Source: Streptomyces flavofungini
GTDB taxonomy: Bacteria > Actinomycetota > Actinomycetes > Streptomycetales > Streptomycetaceae
Assembly (NCBI RefSeq): GCF_030388665.1
Contig: NZ_CP128846.1
Location: 558,001-622,000 of the forward strand
Reading direction: 5' to 3'
DNA: 64,000 bases
Positions 53,168 to 61,692 of the stretch are shown in pieces. Position numbers and translations under genes: made by a program. Under the pieces are notes generated by a model that worked only from the letters and a program-made list of their open reading frames with translations, was not told where the DNA came from and did not search any database. Positions within the stretch are counted from its first letter, which is position 1, and every line of letters begins with the position of its first letter.

Positions 53168-54009
53168 TGATGTGGCCGCTGGACCCGCCGTCAATCACCG
53201 CTCGGAACAGCTACGAAGCCTGCGTGGCGTCCACCAGGGACCTGGATCGGCGCGCGCACTTGCTGGCCGCTGGCGACGACGTTGAGGCTGCCGGCGAGCA
53301 CTTCCGGCAGGCCGCACAGGCGGGCGCGCTACACGAACTGCTCGGCGCGGACTTCGCGGTGCCGGGCATTCCAGCCAGGGATGCCGTCCAGTGGGTATAC
53401 GACAACGGCATGGTCAACACCCGAAACGGCCGCGCCATCTACGACCAGCTCATGGCTGGGCCCAAGGACGAGCGATGCCCTCTTTGCGGCTACGGTGTGG
53501 TTCGCACCCTGGATCACTACCTGCCCAAGAAGATGTTCCCCGCGCTCTGCGTCGACCCGCTGAATCTCGTTCCCGCGTGCACCGACTGCAATCACGCAAA
53601 GGGTGAGAAACTGCCCACCCAAGCTGAAACTACTCCTCTTCATCCTTATCTTGATCGCATTGACAATGACTCCTGGCTCGACGCAAGGGTCGCGGGCACC
53701 GAGCCTGTTTGGCTCGAGTTCTATGTCAACCCGCCGCCGATGTGGGACTCCCTCCTCATCGACCGGACCCGACACCATTTCGTTCTGTTCGACCTGGCCG
53801 AACGCTTCTCCGTTCAGGCCAACCGCACCCTGAGCAGCGTCCGCCAGCTCCTCACGACGACCTTCGCGGTGGGCGGTGCGGGCCTGGTCCGCGATTACCT
53901 GACAGGCGAGGCCTCGACACGCCTCGCTTATCGCCCCAACGGCTGGGAGGGGGTGGCATACCGGACCCTTGCCCGAGATGATGCCTTTTGCGGCGGCTCG
54001 TTCCTATGA
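53167..54009 (+). CDS. HNH endonuclease of the ATPase-HNH pair (PtuB-like)
   Basis: A 280-residue protein with HNH core CPLCGYGVVRTLDHYLPKKMFPALCVDPLNLVPACTDCNHAKGE (104-147): zinc cysteines C104, C107, C138, C141, catalytic His117 in LDHYLPK, Asn133 in LNLVPAC and Asn142/His143 in CNHAKG. The DHYLPK.......NLVPAC..CNHAKG arrangement equals that of PtuB-type nucleases. N-terminal helices (residues 10-95) probably dock to the ATPase. Start codon overlaps the stop of its partner (TGATG). Target, DNA or tRNA, is not known. Confidence 0.85.
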   Translation: MMWPLDPPSITARNSYEACVASTRDLDRRAHLLAAGDDVEAAGEHFRQAAQAGALHELLGADFAVPGIPARDAVQWVYDNGMVNTRNGRAIYDQLMAGPKDERCPLCGYGVVRTLDHYLPKKMFPALCVDPLNLVPACTDCNHAKGEKLPTQAETTPLHPYLDRIDNDSWLDARVAGTEPVWLEFYVNPPPMWDSLLIDRTRHHFVLFDLAERFSVQANRTLSSVRQLLTTTFAVGGAGLVRDYLTGEASTRLAYRPNGWEGVAYRTLARDDAFCGGSFL

Positions 54010-54028
54010 AGTCAGTCAAATCGCCGTC

Positions 54029-54169
54029 TCACACCTCTAGTTCACAGAAGACCAGGAGGCCGCCCAGCGGTCCGCCGACCAGTTCGCGGTAGGTGTAGCC
54101 GGGTTTCGGGCCCGGGTCGGGGTCCTCGCGGTCGCTGCCGTAGACACGGCGCGGCATCAGCTCGTCCAT
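54029..54169 (-). CDS. Tiny conserved-looking protein
   Basis: A 46-residue reading not in long-frame lists: MDELMPRRVYGSDREDPDPGPKPGYTYRELVGGPLGGLLVFCELEV. The arrangement of charged start, PDPGPKPG and the hydrophobic VGGPLGGLLV suggests a real small protein; I do not recognise the family. There is no good Shine-Dalgarno. It is 110 bp from, and divergent to, the next small gene, so the two could be paired. Confidence 0.4.
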   Translation of the reverse strand: MDELMPRRVYGSDREDPDPGPKPGYTYRELVGGPLGGLLVFCELEV

Positions 54170-54279
54170 GCTGGTGAGCGTCCCAGACGGCACTGACATC
54201 CGGGGTTACCCACAGGAACATCTGTTCCTCGCGCGGGAGCCGTACGGTGCTGCCTACTGCCGATCGAGAGGGGTTGGGT

Positions 54280-54522
54280 GTGCGGTGCGGAGCAGTGTTT
54301 GAGGAGCTCGCGGTCGAGGTCGTGACGGAACTGCCCGGCGGGGCCAGGCGCGAGGTCCTCGATCTGATCGAGCGGGTCCTCCTCACCCCCCGGGCGTGGC
54401 CGGACGTACGCGATGCAGGTGCCATCGAGGAGATTCGTGAGGCTTTCGGCGCCCGCTGCTGGATCCAGTACATGCCGCACGACGGGGCCATCGCGGTGCG
54501 CGAGATCGGATGGGCGGGGTGA
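54280..54522 (+). CDS. Small RelE/ParE-like protein
   Basis: About 80 residues: MRCGAVFEELAVEVVTELPGGARREVLDLIERVLLTPRAWPDVRDAGAIEEIREAFGARCWIQYMPHDGAIAVREIGWAG. The order helix, LL.P, EIREA-strand and a terminal IQY.....IAVREIGW strand pair is like RelE/ParE toxins, which cleave mRNA on ribosomes or poison gyrase. Resemblance is to the fold only. GTG at 54280 has GAGAGGGG upstream; an earlier GTG at 54247 is possible. Could be a toxin of a small TA pair with the gene at 54029. Confidence 0.45.
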   Translation: MRCGAVFEELAVEVVTELPGGARREVLDLIERVLLTPRAWPDVRDAGAIEEIREAFGARCWIQYMPHDGAIAVREIGWAG

Positions 54523-54980
54523 CCGGAGGCGAGAACCGTCGGCTCGAGGCGGCGCGAGGCGAACGCGGCACCGGGCCTTCCTCCTCCACCCTTGTGCTGG
54601 CCGAGGGTTCCCCGGGACAGAAGCCCTGGCTCGCCGGGCGCGAGCGCGACACCCCCTCGGTCCACACACCCGTCTCCCGTTTCGTTTCTTCCGGCGCTTT
54701 TGCCCTCTGCCCGCAGAGCGGGCCAGGGCGATAACCGGGCGTCCGATGCGCGCGAGCGCCGTGCTCGACGGACGCGGGAGCTGTCAGCCTCGTGTTGGTA
54801 GCGGCCGTCGAGTGCGGGCCCGTCACGCCACAGTTGGGCAGGTGCCTTCCGTTCCCGGGGCGAGGACGACGGCCTGGCAGATCTAGCAGCGCACCTTGTC
54901 CTCCCAACCACGCCCTTCGACCCGGCGGTCGACAGGCGTGGTTGACCGCGAACCAGATACCGATGAACGGCCCGCTCGGT
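54523..54980. other. Stretch without recognisable genes
   Basis: Nearly 460 bp between the small protein and the next operon. Frames are Arg/Gly-rich in all six directions and none has a start with a ribosome-binding site. Nothing recognisable is present. Confidence 0.6.
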
Positions 54981-55799
54981 TCACTCCTGACTGCTGCGGG
55001 AGGCTGCCCAGCGGCCGCGCCCCGGACGGGCCCCGTGGGCCGCCTGGACCTGGTCCGCTGCGTAGCGGCCCTCTCCGCTGCGCCCGGGCGCACGGCTGAT
55101 GGCCTGAAGGCCCCAGCGTGAAAGCTGCTTGCGTGCACTCCCCTGCGCTGAGGGCCCCTGGTAGCCGAGGTAGTCGGCGACCTGGGACAGCGGCCAGTGA
55201 TCGACGTCGCGGTGGAGGTAGGCGTCGACGTCGTCCACGTGCCACAGGGGCATGCGGCCGCCGAGGGCGAGGTGCCGCGGCGGCGGGGTGTTGCCGACTT
55301 TACACAGCAGGCTCCAGCCGGACGCGTGCATCGGCACACCCGCATCGACGGTGTGGAGGATGACCTGGTCGAGGGTGAGGCAGCGGTCCTCACGGGCGGC
55401 GTCGGCGGAAGGCACCCGCCGCTCGCGGGCGCGCAGGCGCGTCTCGCATCCGGCGACCGGCCAGGCCGAGACGGGGATCGACCGGGCGTTCCGCTCCAGC
55501 CACTCCTCTGCCGTCGTCGAATCCTTTGGCGCCGGATTCCAGTTCGAGATCAGGCGCAGGTCCGGCTGGACTGCTCCGGCGTCGGCCTCCGGGCTGTAGC
55601 CCCTGATCGTCCGGAAGTCGGGGTGGTCGCCCTTGAGCTTGCCGGTGTCGCAGAGGACAGCGAGGGGCTTGTGGCCGGGCGAGTCGTGGATCGCCTCGGC
55701 CAGGGCCCGCGCTTTCGGGGTGAGCGTGTCGAGGTCGACTTCGTCGCGGATCAGGACGCGCCTGGAGCCCAGGCGTACGCACACCGTCACGGTGCTCAC
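54981..55799 (-). CDS. Island hypothetical protein with a C-terminal HTH-like region
   Basis: A 272-residue protein MSTVTVCVRLGSRRVLIRDEVDLDTLTPKARALAEAIHDSPGHKPLAVLCDTGKLKGDHPDFRTIRGYSPEADAG... with C-terminal SQVADYLGYQGPSAQGSARKQLSRWGLQAISRAPGRSGEGRYAADQVQAAHGARPGRGR, resembling a helix-turn-helix/excision-type DNA-reading end. GTG start with CAGGAGATACAC just upstream. Follows the 55832 gene by 32 bp, probably one operon. No family recognised. Confidence 0.6.
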   Translation of the reverse strand: MSTVTVCVRLGSRRVLIRDEVDLDTLTPKARALAEAIHDSPGHKPLAVLCDTGKLKGDHPDFRTIRGYSPEADAGAVQPDLRLISNWNPAPKDSTTAEEWLERNARSIPVSAWPVAGCETRLRARERRVPSADAAREDRCLTLDQVILHTVDAGVPMHASGWSLLCKVGNTPPPRHLALGGRMPLWHVDDVDAYLHRDVDHWPLSQVADYLGYQGPSAQGSARKQLSRWGLQAISRAPGRSGEGRYAADQVQAAHGARPGRGRWAASRSSQE

Positions 55800-55831
55800 G
55801 TGTATCTCCTGTATCCCCCGGGGCTGGGAGG

Positions 55832-56242
55832 TCAGCTGGCGGGCGGGCGGAAGAAGTGGTCCCAGAGCCGTTCCCCGAGGTCGAGGACGTCGGAGGTGGG
55901 CACGATGGCCTCGCCGTTGTAGGAGGTACGCACGCGACCGTCACAGCGGTGGGAGGCGACGTGCCGCATCGCGCCGGCCGCGTAGAGGGGATCGGCGTGC
56001 TCCTGCAGCACGACCCTCACCGTCCCGAGCTGGCTGACGGCGAAAGCCCGGTAGTCGGGGTTGCTGATGGCGGCGACGCTGTCGGTGAGGAGCGCGAGCA
56101 CGGTCACGGTGATGCGGCGCTGTCCGTCGCGGACTCGGTCCCGCACCTTGGGGGTAACAGTGATCTCCACTGGATGGCCGGAGGGGTCGACGCTGGTGAA
56201 GGTGCGGGGGGTGGTGAGGAGGGTGTCCCAGTTGAGGGTCAT
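55832..56242 (-). CDS. Hypothetical protein
   Basis: A 136-residue protein MTLNWDTLLTTPRTFTSVDPSGHPVEITVTPKVRDRVRDGQRRITVTVLALLTDSVAAISNPDYRAFAVSQLGTVRVVLQEHADPLYAAGAMRHVASHRCDGRVRTSYNGEAIVPTSDVLDLGERLWDHFFRPPAS. It seems a small alpha/beta protein. Its ribosome site CAGGAAGGC and the short distance to the next gene suggest the first gene of the 55832-54981 pair. Family unknown. Confidence 0.6.
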   Translation of the reverse strand: MTLNWDTLLTTPRTFTSVDPSGHPVEITVTPKVRDRVRDGQRRITVTVLALLTDSVAAISNPDYRAFAVSQLGTVRVVLQEHADPLYAAGAMRHVASHRCDGRVRTSYNGEAIVPTSDVLDLGERLWDHFFRPPAS

Positions 56243-56503
56243 GGCGTGCCTTCCTGGCGCCCGCCGGGGCGTGCTCTTGGAGGTGCGTCGCTCTCGCTCA
56301 CACCATAATGCCTCACAGTGAGGCGTTGTGGAAGGTGTTGGCCAACTGCGCCCGCGGCTACCGCCATTGCAGGCGGCCGCGCCCAGAGATGGGTCTCAGA
56401 GGGGGCAGTGCCGGTCGCCCCCGGAGGGCGCGGCGGAGTACGCGTACGGTGGTCCGGGGCCTCTCGACAGCGAGCTGCGCCAGAGCCGCTCCCGAGTCGT
56501 CAG

Positions 56504-56935
56504 ATGGCCCAGCTCACCACGAACAACGACCTGGCGTTCGACTTGCCGCCGGATCTCACCCAGGGGGTTGGGATGGCTTCCACCGCACTGAGGCACGTGG
56601 ACGCTCTGTGGGCGGCGGTTCGCTCCATTGAGGTATGCCCTGTAGAGTCCCACGGAGGCGAGCGGTCCGTCATGGTGGGAGGTTTCGACGAGATCGCCGA
56701 GCTGGCCGGCCTCTTGGAGGTCGACCTCGAAACCGATCCCTTCGACTGCATGTGTCTGGGCGACATCCAGTTCACGGTCCGGGGTGAACTCGGCGCCGTA
56801 CTGGGGGTGCTGACCTACCACTTGGGCGGAGGGCTGAACTGGCCGCGATGGCACGGTCAGGTCCCGCTGGTGCGCCCTGGAGAACTGATGGATTGGCTGG
56901 TCAGCTGCGGCGTGATCGACCCGCGCGAACCGTGA
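56504..56935 (+). CDS. Hypothetical protein
   Basis: Up to 143 residues, MAQLTTNNDLAFDLPPDLTQGVGMASTALRHVDALWAAVRSIEVCPVES...FDEIAELAGLLEVDLETDPFDCMCLGDIQFTVRGELGAVLGVLTYHLGGGLNWPRWHGQVPLVRPGELMDWLVSCGVIDPREP. The ATG at 56504 has no Shine-Dalgarno; ATG 56573 (GGGGGTTGGG upstream) is an alternative. The C-terminal half is well folded in appearance. Unknown family; islands often carry similar immunity-like proteins. Confidence 0.55.
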   Translation: MAQLTTNNDLAFDLPPDLTQGVGMASTALRHVDALWAAVRSIEVCPVESHGGERSVMVGGFDEIAELAGLLEVDLETDPFDCMCLGDIQFTVRGELGAVLGVLTYHLGGGLNWPRWHGQVPLVRPGELMDWLVSCGVIDPREP

Positions 56936-57309
56936 ACATCGTGGCGCTCGGGTCGCGATCGTCAAGACCGAGTCCCGGTAAACCGTTGGGGTCCGCGGGC
57001 AGGGTCCCCAGCCGCCCGCAGATCGCCGGACTGACGGCGGCCCCCACAGCGCCGTCACGGAGATGGGGGCCAATCTCGACGGCGACGCCCCCTCACCTAC
57101 CGCAACGACGACGAGTACCTGGCCGCACACCACGGCGGACGATGGTCGGCCGCCTGGCACCGGCAGGTGTGCGCCCGAGCCGCCGAACAACCGGTGCACG
57201 CATCGACTACGCGGACGAACCAGAGGATCTCTGAGACGGTCAGAGGGAGGGGATACGGACCCTCTGGTGCCCTTGGCCAGGACGTGAGGGCAACGTGCCG
57301 GAGCTCGGA
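56936..57309. other. Gene debris
   Basis: About 370 bp with coding-like fragments in different + frames: PLTYRNDDEYLAAHHGGRWSAAWHRQVCARAAEQPV near 57080-57190, then ARIDYADEPEDL to a stop about 57234. These look like one gene broken by small indels. No name can be given. Confidence 0.45.
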
Positions 57310-57888
57310 TCACCCTGGCGGGTTTCCTCCGCGGAGCAGGCGCTCGCGTTCCAACGCGCTGCGTGCGTCGGGTGCGTGCGGGTCGGGGCCCGGAGGGGGC
57401 GCGGGGGTGCGCAGGGAGCGTTCGATCTCTTCGCTGGCGCGCAGGATGCGTGTTGCGTGGGGTGGTCCTGTGGGCCACAGGTGCAGCAGGTAGTCCTCGA
57501 GGGGCTCGTCGCAGATCTTGTCGGGGGCGAGGGTGCGGCCGCGGGCGTGGAGGCGCAGGCGGTAGGGCCCGTGGCCGTGGGTGCTCAGCAGTGGCAGGTC
57601 GCGGACGTCGCCGCGTTCCAGGGACTGCACGTGCAGGCGGCCGGTGGGGGCGTGCACGGTGACCTCGATGACCTCCTCCCACCCGTTCCACCGGTCCGGT
57701 GATGTGGGCGGCGGGCCGCCGCTGGTGGCTACGGTGACGCGGACGGGTCCGTCGCTGACGCCGGTGACGATCAGCGCGCCGGAGGACATGACCGCGATCA
57801 GGCCGTTGGACCAGTCTGCGGTGTGGGCTGGGATCTCTCCGGCGTCCAGGACGCCGAACAGGCCGTCCACCGCTTCCACGAGTGCCAT
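57310..57888 (-). CDS. Hypothetical protein
   Basis: A 192-residue protein MALVEAVDGLFGVLDAGEIPAHTADWSNGLIAVMSSGALIVTGVSDGPVRVTVATSGGPPPTS... ending with a Pro/Arg tail. CAGGAGG before the ATG. Beta-rich centre with RLRLHARGRTLAPDKICDEPLEDYLLHLWP. It follows the truncated 57974 gene by 85 bp in the same direction, so both derive from one operon. Family unknown. Confidence 0.55.
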   Translation of the reverse strand: MALVEAVDGLFGVLDAGEIPAHTADWSNGLIAVMSSGALIVTGVSDGPVRVTVATSGGPPPTSPDRWNGWEEVIEVTVHAPTGRLHVQSLERGDVRDLPLLSTHGHGPYRLRLHARGRTLAPDKICDEPLEDYLLHLWPTGPPHATRILRASEEIERSLRTPAPPPGPDPHAPDARSALERERLLRGGNPPG

Positions 57889-57973
57889 GAACTGCCTCCT
57901 GACGTCGGGGTGTTGCCCGCAGGGCGCCCGCTCTCAACCGGCATGTTCCGGGCGGCCGCCCTGTGGAGCACGG

Positions 57974-58629
57974 TCAGCTGGCCCGGGCGGCCAGAAGCTG
58001 GGCGCGGGTGTAGGTCGTCGATCCATCCTGTGGGGTGGAGGTCAGCAGGTCGAGCAGTCCGCGCGGTGCTTCGGGAGCCCCCGGGGTCATGGCGGGGGCG
58101 GAGATGTCGTCGAGCAGGGCGTCGAGGAGTTCGGCGAGGGTGTGGCAGCCGGTGCCGGGGTAGCCCCAGCTCACCCCGTAGCCGGGGCGTTCGGGAGCGA
58201 ACCAGAGGGTGTCGTCCAGGGTGCGGATCCACACCGCGTAGTTGCTGACGGTGAGGGCGGCGAGCGGGGAGTGGGTGGGCAGGCGCTGCAGCGCGAACGT
58301 GGCGATCTCCCGCTCCGATTCGTGTGAGCGCACCGCCGGGATGCCGGTGACGGGGTCGGTGAGGAGGTCCTCGGGGCTCGCGTCGGGGGCGGTGCCGAGC
58401 AGCATCTTCTCCAGGACGCTGGGGTACTGGCCGCGGTCGGCGGGCAGCAAGCGGGTGGCCCATTCGCGGGCCGTGGGGCAGGAGCTGGGCCGGGCGCAGA
58501 CAAGGGCACCGGTGTGCCAGTCCTGGCCGCCGTCCCAGCGCTGGGCGAAGTCGGCGGCACGGTGGGCGAGGACGTCGCGGCGCTCGGTGATGGCCAGCCA
58601 GCCGGCCCGGCGCACGACTTCCGACGGTT
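57974..58629 (-). pseudogene. Hypothetical gene, 5' end lost at a transposase fragment
   Basis: The frame from about 58629 reads VEPSEVVRRAGWLAITERRDVLAHRAADFAQRWDGGQDWHTGALVCARPSSCPTAREWATRLLPADRGQYPSVLEKMLLGTAPDASPEDLLTDPVTGIPAV...YTRAQLLAARAS. No start fits; upstream the other frame becomes transposase. So the N-terminus was deleted or displaced. The remaining part has no recognised domain. Confidence 0.6.
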
Positions 58630-58632
58630 CCA

Positions 58633-59042
58633 CAGCGGTGGGCTGCCCGGATCGGTAGCCACCTGCCCGTTCACCCCGTGTCGGCGGTGTTTGTGGGAGT
58701 AGTCGGCCCGTCCGTCGCCGACCCGGTCGCACTCGGAGAGAGTGCCGTCCAGCAGGACGAAGTCCACATCGGTCTCGCGCAGGACCTTCAGCAGACCCGG
58801 CGCCCGTTCGGCGAGCAGATGGATGACCGCGTCGGCGTAGGCGTGTGCGGTGGACTCGCTGATTCCGAACCCGGCAGCGATGTTCGCCAGGATGGTGTGT
58901 TCGCGCAGGTACACCATGCCACCATCGCGCGCTGAGACGGGCGGAGCTTGCAGCGCCGGTCGCCCTCATGGGTGACAACGAGCATGGTGACCCACTCCAC
59001 GAGCGCATGGGACAGGTCGAGTGCGGCAGGATAGATGACCAA
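58633..59042 (-). pseudogene. Truncated IS5/DDE_Tnp_4-type transposase
   Basis: Starts MVIYPAALDLSHALVEWVTMLVVTHEGDRRCKLRPSQRAMVA, changes frame near 58920 to LVYLREHTILANIAAGFGISESTAHAYADAVIHLLAERAPGLLKVLRETDVDFVLLDGTLSECDRVGDGRADYSHKHRRHGVNGQVATDPGSPPLW, then ends where the 57974 gene frame takes over. It shares blocks with the intact transposase at 60880 (LLDGTL, YSHKHRRHG). Frameshift plus truncation make it non-functional. Confidence 0.75.
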
Positions 59043-59181
59043 CGAGGCTCCTGAGCAGCGTGATTGAGACGTCAGACATCTCGATCAACAGCTCGGGGGC
59101 CTCGCTCGCTGCGCTTCATGGACCGTCACCTGATCGGTGACCAGCTCGAAGAAGCTCAGTCATTGGCCTATCAAACCACCG

Positions 59182-59694
59182 TTAGTACCTCTTATGGGAA
59201 GCGTTTTGATTCTTCAGCTGAGGGACGAGGTTCTCCGCTTTGTTGTACGCGCCGCAGGTGCCGTTTATGGCCTGGGAGATGCCGCCGTAACCGGAGTTGA
59301 AGTAAACCCGATTGTAGACCGAGCATTCAGCGCTTGCGATTGAAGCAGCACTGTTCTTGATTCCTTGCCCGGATCCACTGCTGCTGCGGCAAGAGCTGCC
59401 AGGAATGAGGTTGAACCCGAACACCAGACGGACCTGAGTTGCCCCGCCGTTCACAGAGTAGCCATAGTGGTTGGGGACACTCTTGTTCGCGACATAGCAT
59501 GATCCTCCGCCCAGCCATGTACTTTCGCTGCGACTATTGTAGAAGATCGCGAAGCAGTACTTGTTGCTACCCGACGTGCAACCATCCTTCTCGTAGGAGG
59601 TGCCGGCTTGCGCAGGTTGAGCATAGAAGACACTTGTGGCAAGCAAAGCGGCCGCCGGGAGAGACCGAATGAGGCTACGTCTTATCCGCATCAC
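59182..59694 (-). CDS. Secreted cysteine-rich small protein
   Basis: A 170-residue exported protein. Signal peptide MRIRRSLIRSLPAAALLATSVFYAQPAQA, then a mature domain with six cysteines: DGCTSGSNKYCFAIFYNSRSES, GGGSCYVANKS, CRSSSGSGQG, SAECSVYNRVYFNSGYGG and NGTCGAYNKAE. The NSR..STW and FNSGYGGISQAI segments recall peptidase-inhibitor I36-like folds, without proof. GC is clearly lower than the chromosome. It overlaps the preceding gene (GTGATG over its TGA), so both are expressed together. Confidence 0.65.
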   Translation of the reverse strand: MMRIRRSLIRSLPAAALLATSVFYAQPAQAGTSYEKDGCTSGSNKYCFAIFYNSRSESTWLGGGSCYVANKSVPNHYGYSVNGGATQVRLVFGFNLIPGSSCRSSSGSGQGIKNSAASIASAECSVYNRVYFNSGYGGISQAINGTCGAYNKAENLVPQLKNQNASHKRY

Positions 59695-60641
59695 TTGTTA
59701 GCACCCTTCGCGATCGCGGCCAGCGAAGCCTTCTTGACAGCGTTCATCTTGGCACGTTCAGATTCGAGTGCGGTCCTCTTGGCAGCTATCTGCTTGGCTT
59801 GGAGGGCGCTCTCCTCTTCGTGCCATTTCTGAACGAGTCCCGTCTCCTCCTTGCAAGCGACGTCGGCAGTGGCCATCTTGATCTCCTCTGCCGATGCCGT
59901 CTGCGTCGATAGATCGAATTGGTCTGACGCCTTGTACGGGTCATCGAGCGTGAAGCCTCTGGTCTTCATGCACGCCGACCACTTGGAGATGATCTCCTGG
60001 ACAGCAACTCGCTGCATGGACTCGGTCAGCGAGGCTGCGTTGACACGCGCAGCGTCCTCCCCCTGCGAGAGATGACCCAACTGACGTTCGGTTTCGCCGC
60101 GGCATCCTCCTTCGGGAACCTTCGTACCGTTGTAGGTACCGTCTGAGAGCTCCGGTCCCTCCCCGAGGAACACAGTCCCCTCTGGGCCATCAGTTGGCTC
60201 CCATACTGGCGGTTCGGCCATCTGCTGGGGAGGGAGGTGGTATCCGTACTTGGCTGCCTCCGCAGCATTCGAGATGCCATATCGTCTGGGCATGTTGGCG
60301 TCGTTGTACTCAGCCGGCGGGTTCACGCCTGGAACTGGCGGGTTGAAATTCTCAAACCCATACCGAGCCATGCAGCTGACCCAGAGACTCCGCTGAGCAC
60401 GCTGCCACTGCACGACCTCGGGGTATCCAGCAAGGTACTTTTCCACTGGCAGGGATAATCCCTTGGCCAGGCCACGTTCGGGGGTAGGACTGGGCCACTT
60501 GCTCTCGTCTGCGCCGTTCGTGGTGACCGGCTGAGCGGATGCCCTCTTCGTCACTCCATCGCTTTCTGCTGCGCTAACTGCAACGCCAACAGTGAGCGCT
60601 GATATCGCAAAGATGCCCGTCAGCGCGTGCCTCTTACGCAT
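59691..60641 (-). CDS. Secreted protein of unknown function
   Basis: A 316-residue product from the ATG with AGGAGGCGGTGC upstream; signal KRHALTGIFAISALTVGVAVSAAE. The mature part has YPEVVQWQRAQRSLWVSCMARYGFENFNPPVPGVNPPAEYNDANMPRRYGIS and a long charged alpha-helical tail (AEEIKMATADVACKEETGLVQKWHEEESALQAKQIAAKRTALESERAKMN). Streptomyces carries similar secreted proteins of 250-350 residues with conserved WV.CM..YGF motifs. Low GC and the overlapping partner suggest a transferred secretion pair. The role is unknown. Confidence 0.65.
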   Translation of the reverse strand: MRKRHALTGIFAISALTVGVAVSAAESDGVTKRASAQPVTTNGADESKWPSPTPERGLAKGLSLPVEKYLAGYPEVVQWQRAQRSLWVSCMARYGFENFNPPVPGVNPPAEYNDANMPRRYGISNAAEAAKYGYHLPPQQMAEPPVWEPTDGPEGTVFLGEGPELSDGTYNGTKVPEGGCRGETERQLGHLSQGEDAARVNAASLTESMQRVAVQEIISKWSACMKTRGFTLDDPYKASDQFDLSTQTASAEEIKMATADVACKEETGLVQKWHEEESALQAKQIAAKRTALESERAKMNAVKKASLAAIAKGANK

Positions 60642-60795
60642 GCACCGCCTCCTGATTCGCTTACTTGCGGATGACAACAGCAAGCTAGCCAACCCCCCCA
60701 TGGAGAACACCCAAGAGACGATAACGAAAGGGTAACGAATGGTCTAGTCCTTTTTGGGTCACTGGGGCTTGAAGCTAGCGCAAGGCAGGCTCAGT

Positions 60796-61692
60796 GAACC
60801 TCTTTCATCCTGGCTCTTGAAGGGTGAAAGTGCTGGTCAGAAGGGTTGTTGGTGACATGGCGAAGCCTCCGTCGTTGGGGTGGTGTTCTCACGCATCACG
60901 CCGACGCCGGAGGCTTCGTTGGTTCCGTATTCTGCCAGTCTCGATGTGCCGTACGAGCTTGTTGAGCATGTCTCGTGGCTGATCTACGCACGAAGGCGTG
61001 AACTGAACTCGCCCTGGCGGAAGCTGGGCTGCTTCAAGCAGGCCCTGCTGACACTGGCCCACCTGCGGAAGAACGAGACGTTCGCGCAGGTCGGCGCCGG
61101 GTTCGGGGTGTCGGAGGCGACGGCATGGCGCTACGTCGACGAGACGATCGAGGTCCTGGCCGCCTGGGCGCCGGGCCAGCACGAGGCCCTGGTCGGGCTG
61201 GGCGAGGGGGACTTCGTCATCGTCGACGGCACCCTCATCCCGACCGACCGCACCGCCGCGGACGAGCCGTACTACTCGCAGAAACACAAGCAACACGGCA
61301 TGAACGTTCAGGTCATCGCGGCCCCGGACGGAACCCCGCTGTGGTTCTCGCGCGTGGCACCCGGGCGGACCCACGACCTCACCGCAGCCCGCGCCCACGG
61401 CATCCTCCAAGCGTGCCTGACCCGGCAGATCCTCGTCCTCGCCGACCGGGCCTACCAGGGTGCCGGCGCCACCGTCCGCACCCCCTACTACCACCACCAC
61501 GAACACCCCGACCGCTACCAGCAGTTCAACCGCGGCCACGCCCGGCTGCGGGCTCCCGGCGAGCGTGCCTTCGCACAGTTGAAGTCCTGGCGACTGCTAC
61601 GGCGAACCCGATGTTTAACCCGGCGTATCGGCACCGTCGTGCAAGCCATCCACACACTCTTGACCTGCGACTATTCAGGATGAAAGAGGTTC
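60796..61692. mobile_element. Complete IS5-family element with AGT target duplication
   Basis: 897 bp with perfect 17-bp inverted ends GAACCTCTTTCATCCTG. AGT flanks both sides (60793-60795, 61693-61695). It holds one intact transposase. Both ends agree exactly, so this copy is recent. When the insertion is removed, the flanking sequence forms a continuous small reading frame (see findings). Confidence 0.88.
60880..61683 (+). CDS. IS5-family (DDE_Tnp_4) transposase, intact
   Basis: A 267-residue transposase: N-terminal helix-turn-helix LLTLAHLRKNETFAQVGAGFGVSEATAWRYVDETIEVLAAW, then the catalytic blocks EGDFVIVDGTLIPTDRTAADEPYYSQKHKQHGMNVQVIAAPDG (first Asp), FSRVAPGRTHDLTAARAHG, ILVLADRAYQGAG (second Asp) and GERAFAQLKSWRLLRR (Glu). 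The element has no passenger genes. Starts GTG; the GTG pair (60880, 60883) makes the exact start uncertain by one codon. Confidence 0.9.
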   Translation: MVFSRITPTPEASLVPYSASLDVPYELVEHVSWLIYARRRELNSPWRKLGCFKQALLTLAHLRKNETFAQVGAGFGVSEATAWRYVDETIEVLAAWAPGQHEALVGLGEGDFVIVDGTLIPTDRTAADEPYYSQKHKQHGMNVQVIAAPDGTPLWFSRVAPGRTHDLTAARAHGILQACLTRQILVLADRAYQGAGATVRTPYYHHHEHPDRYQQFNRGHARLRAPGERAFAQLKSWRLLRRTRCLTRRIGTVVQAIHTLLTCDYSG

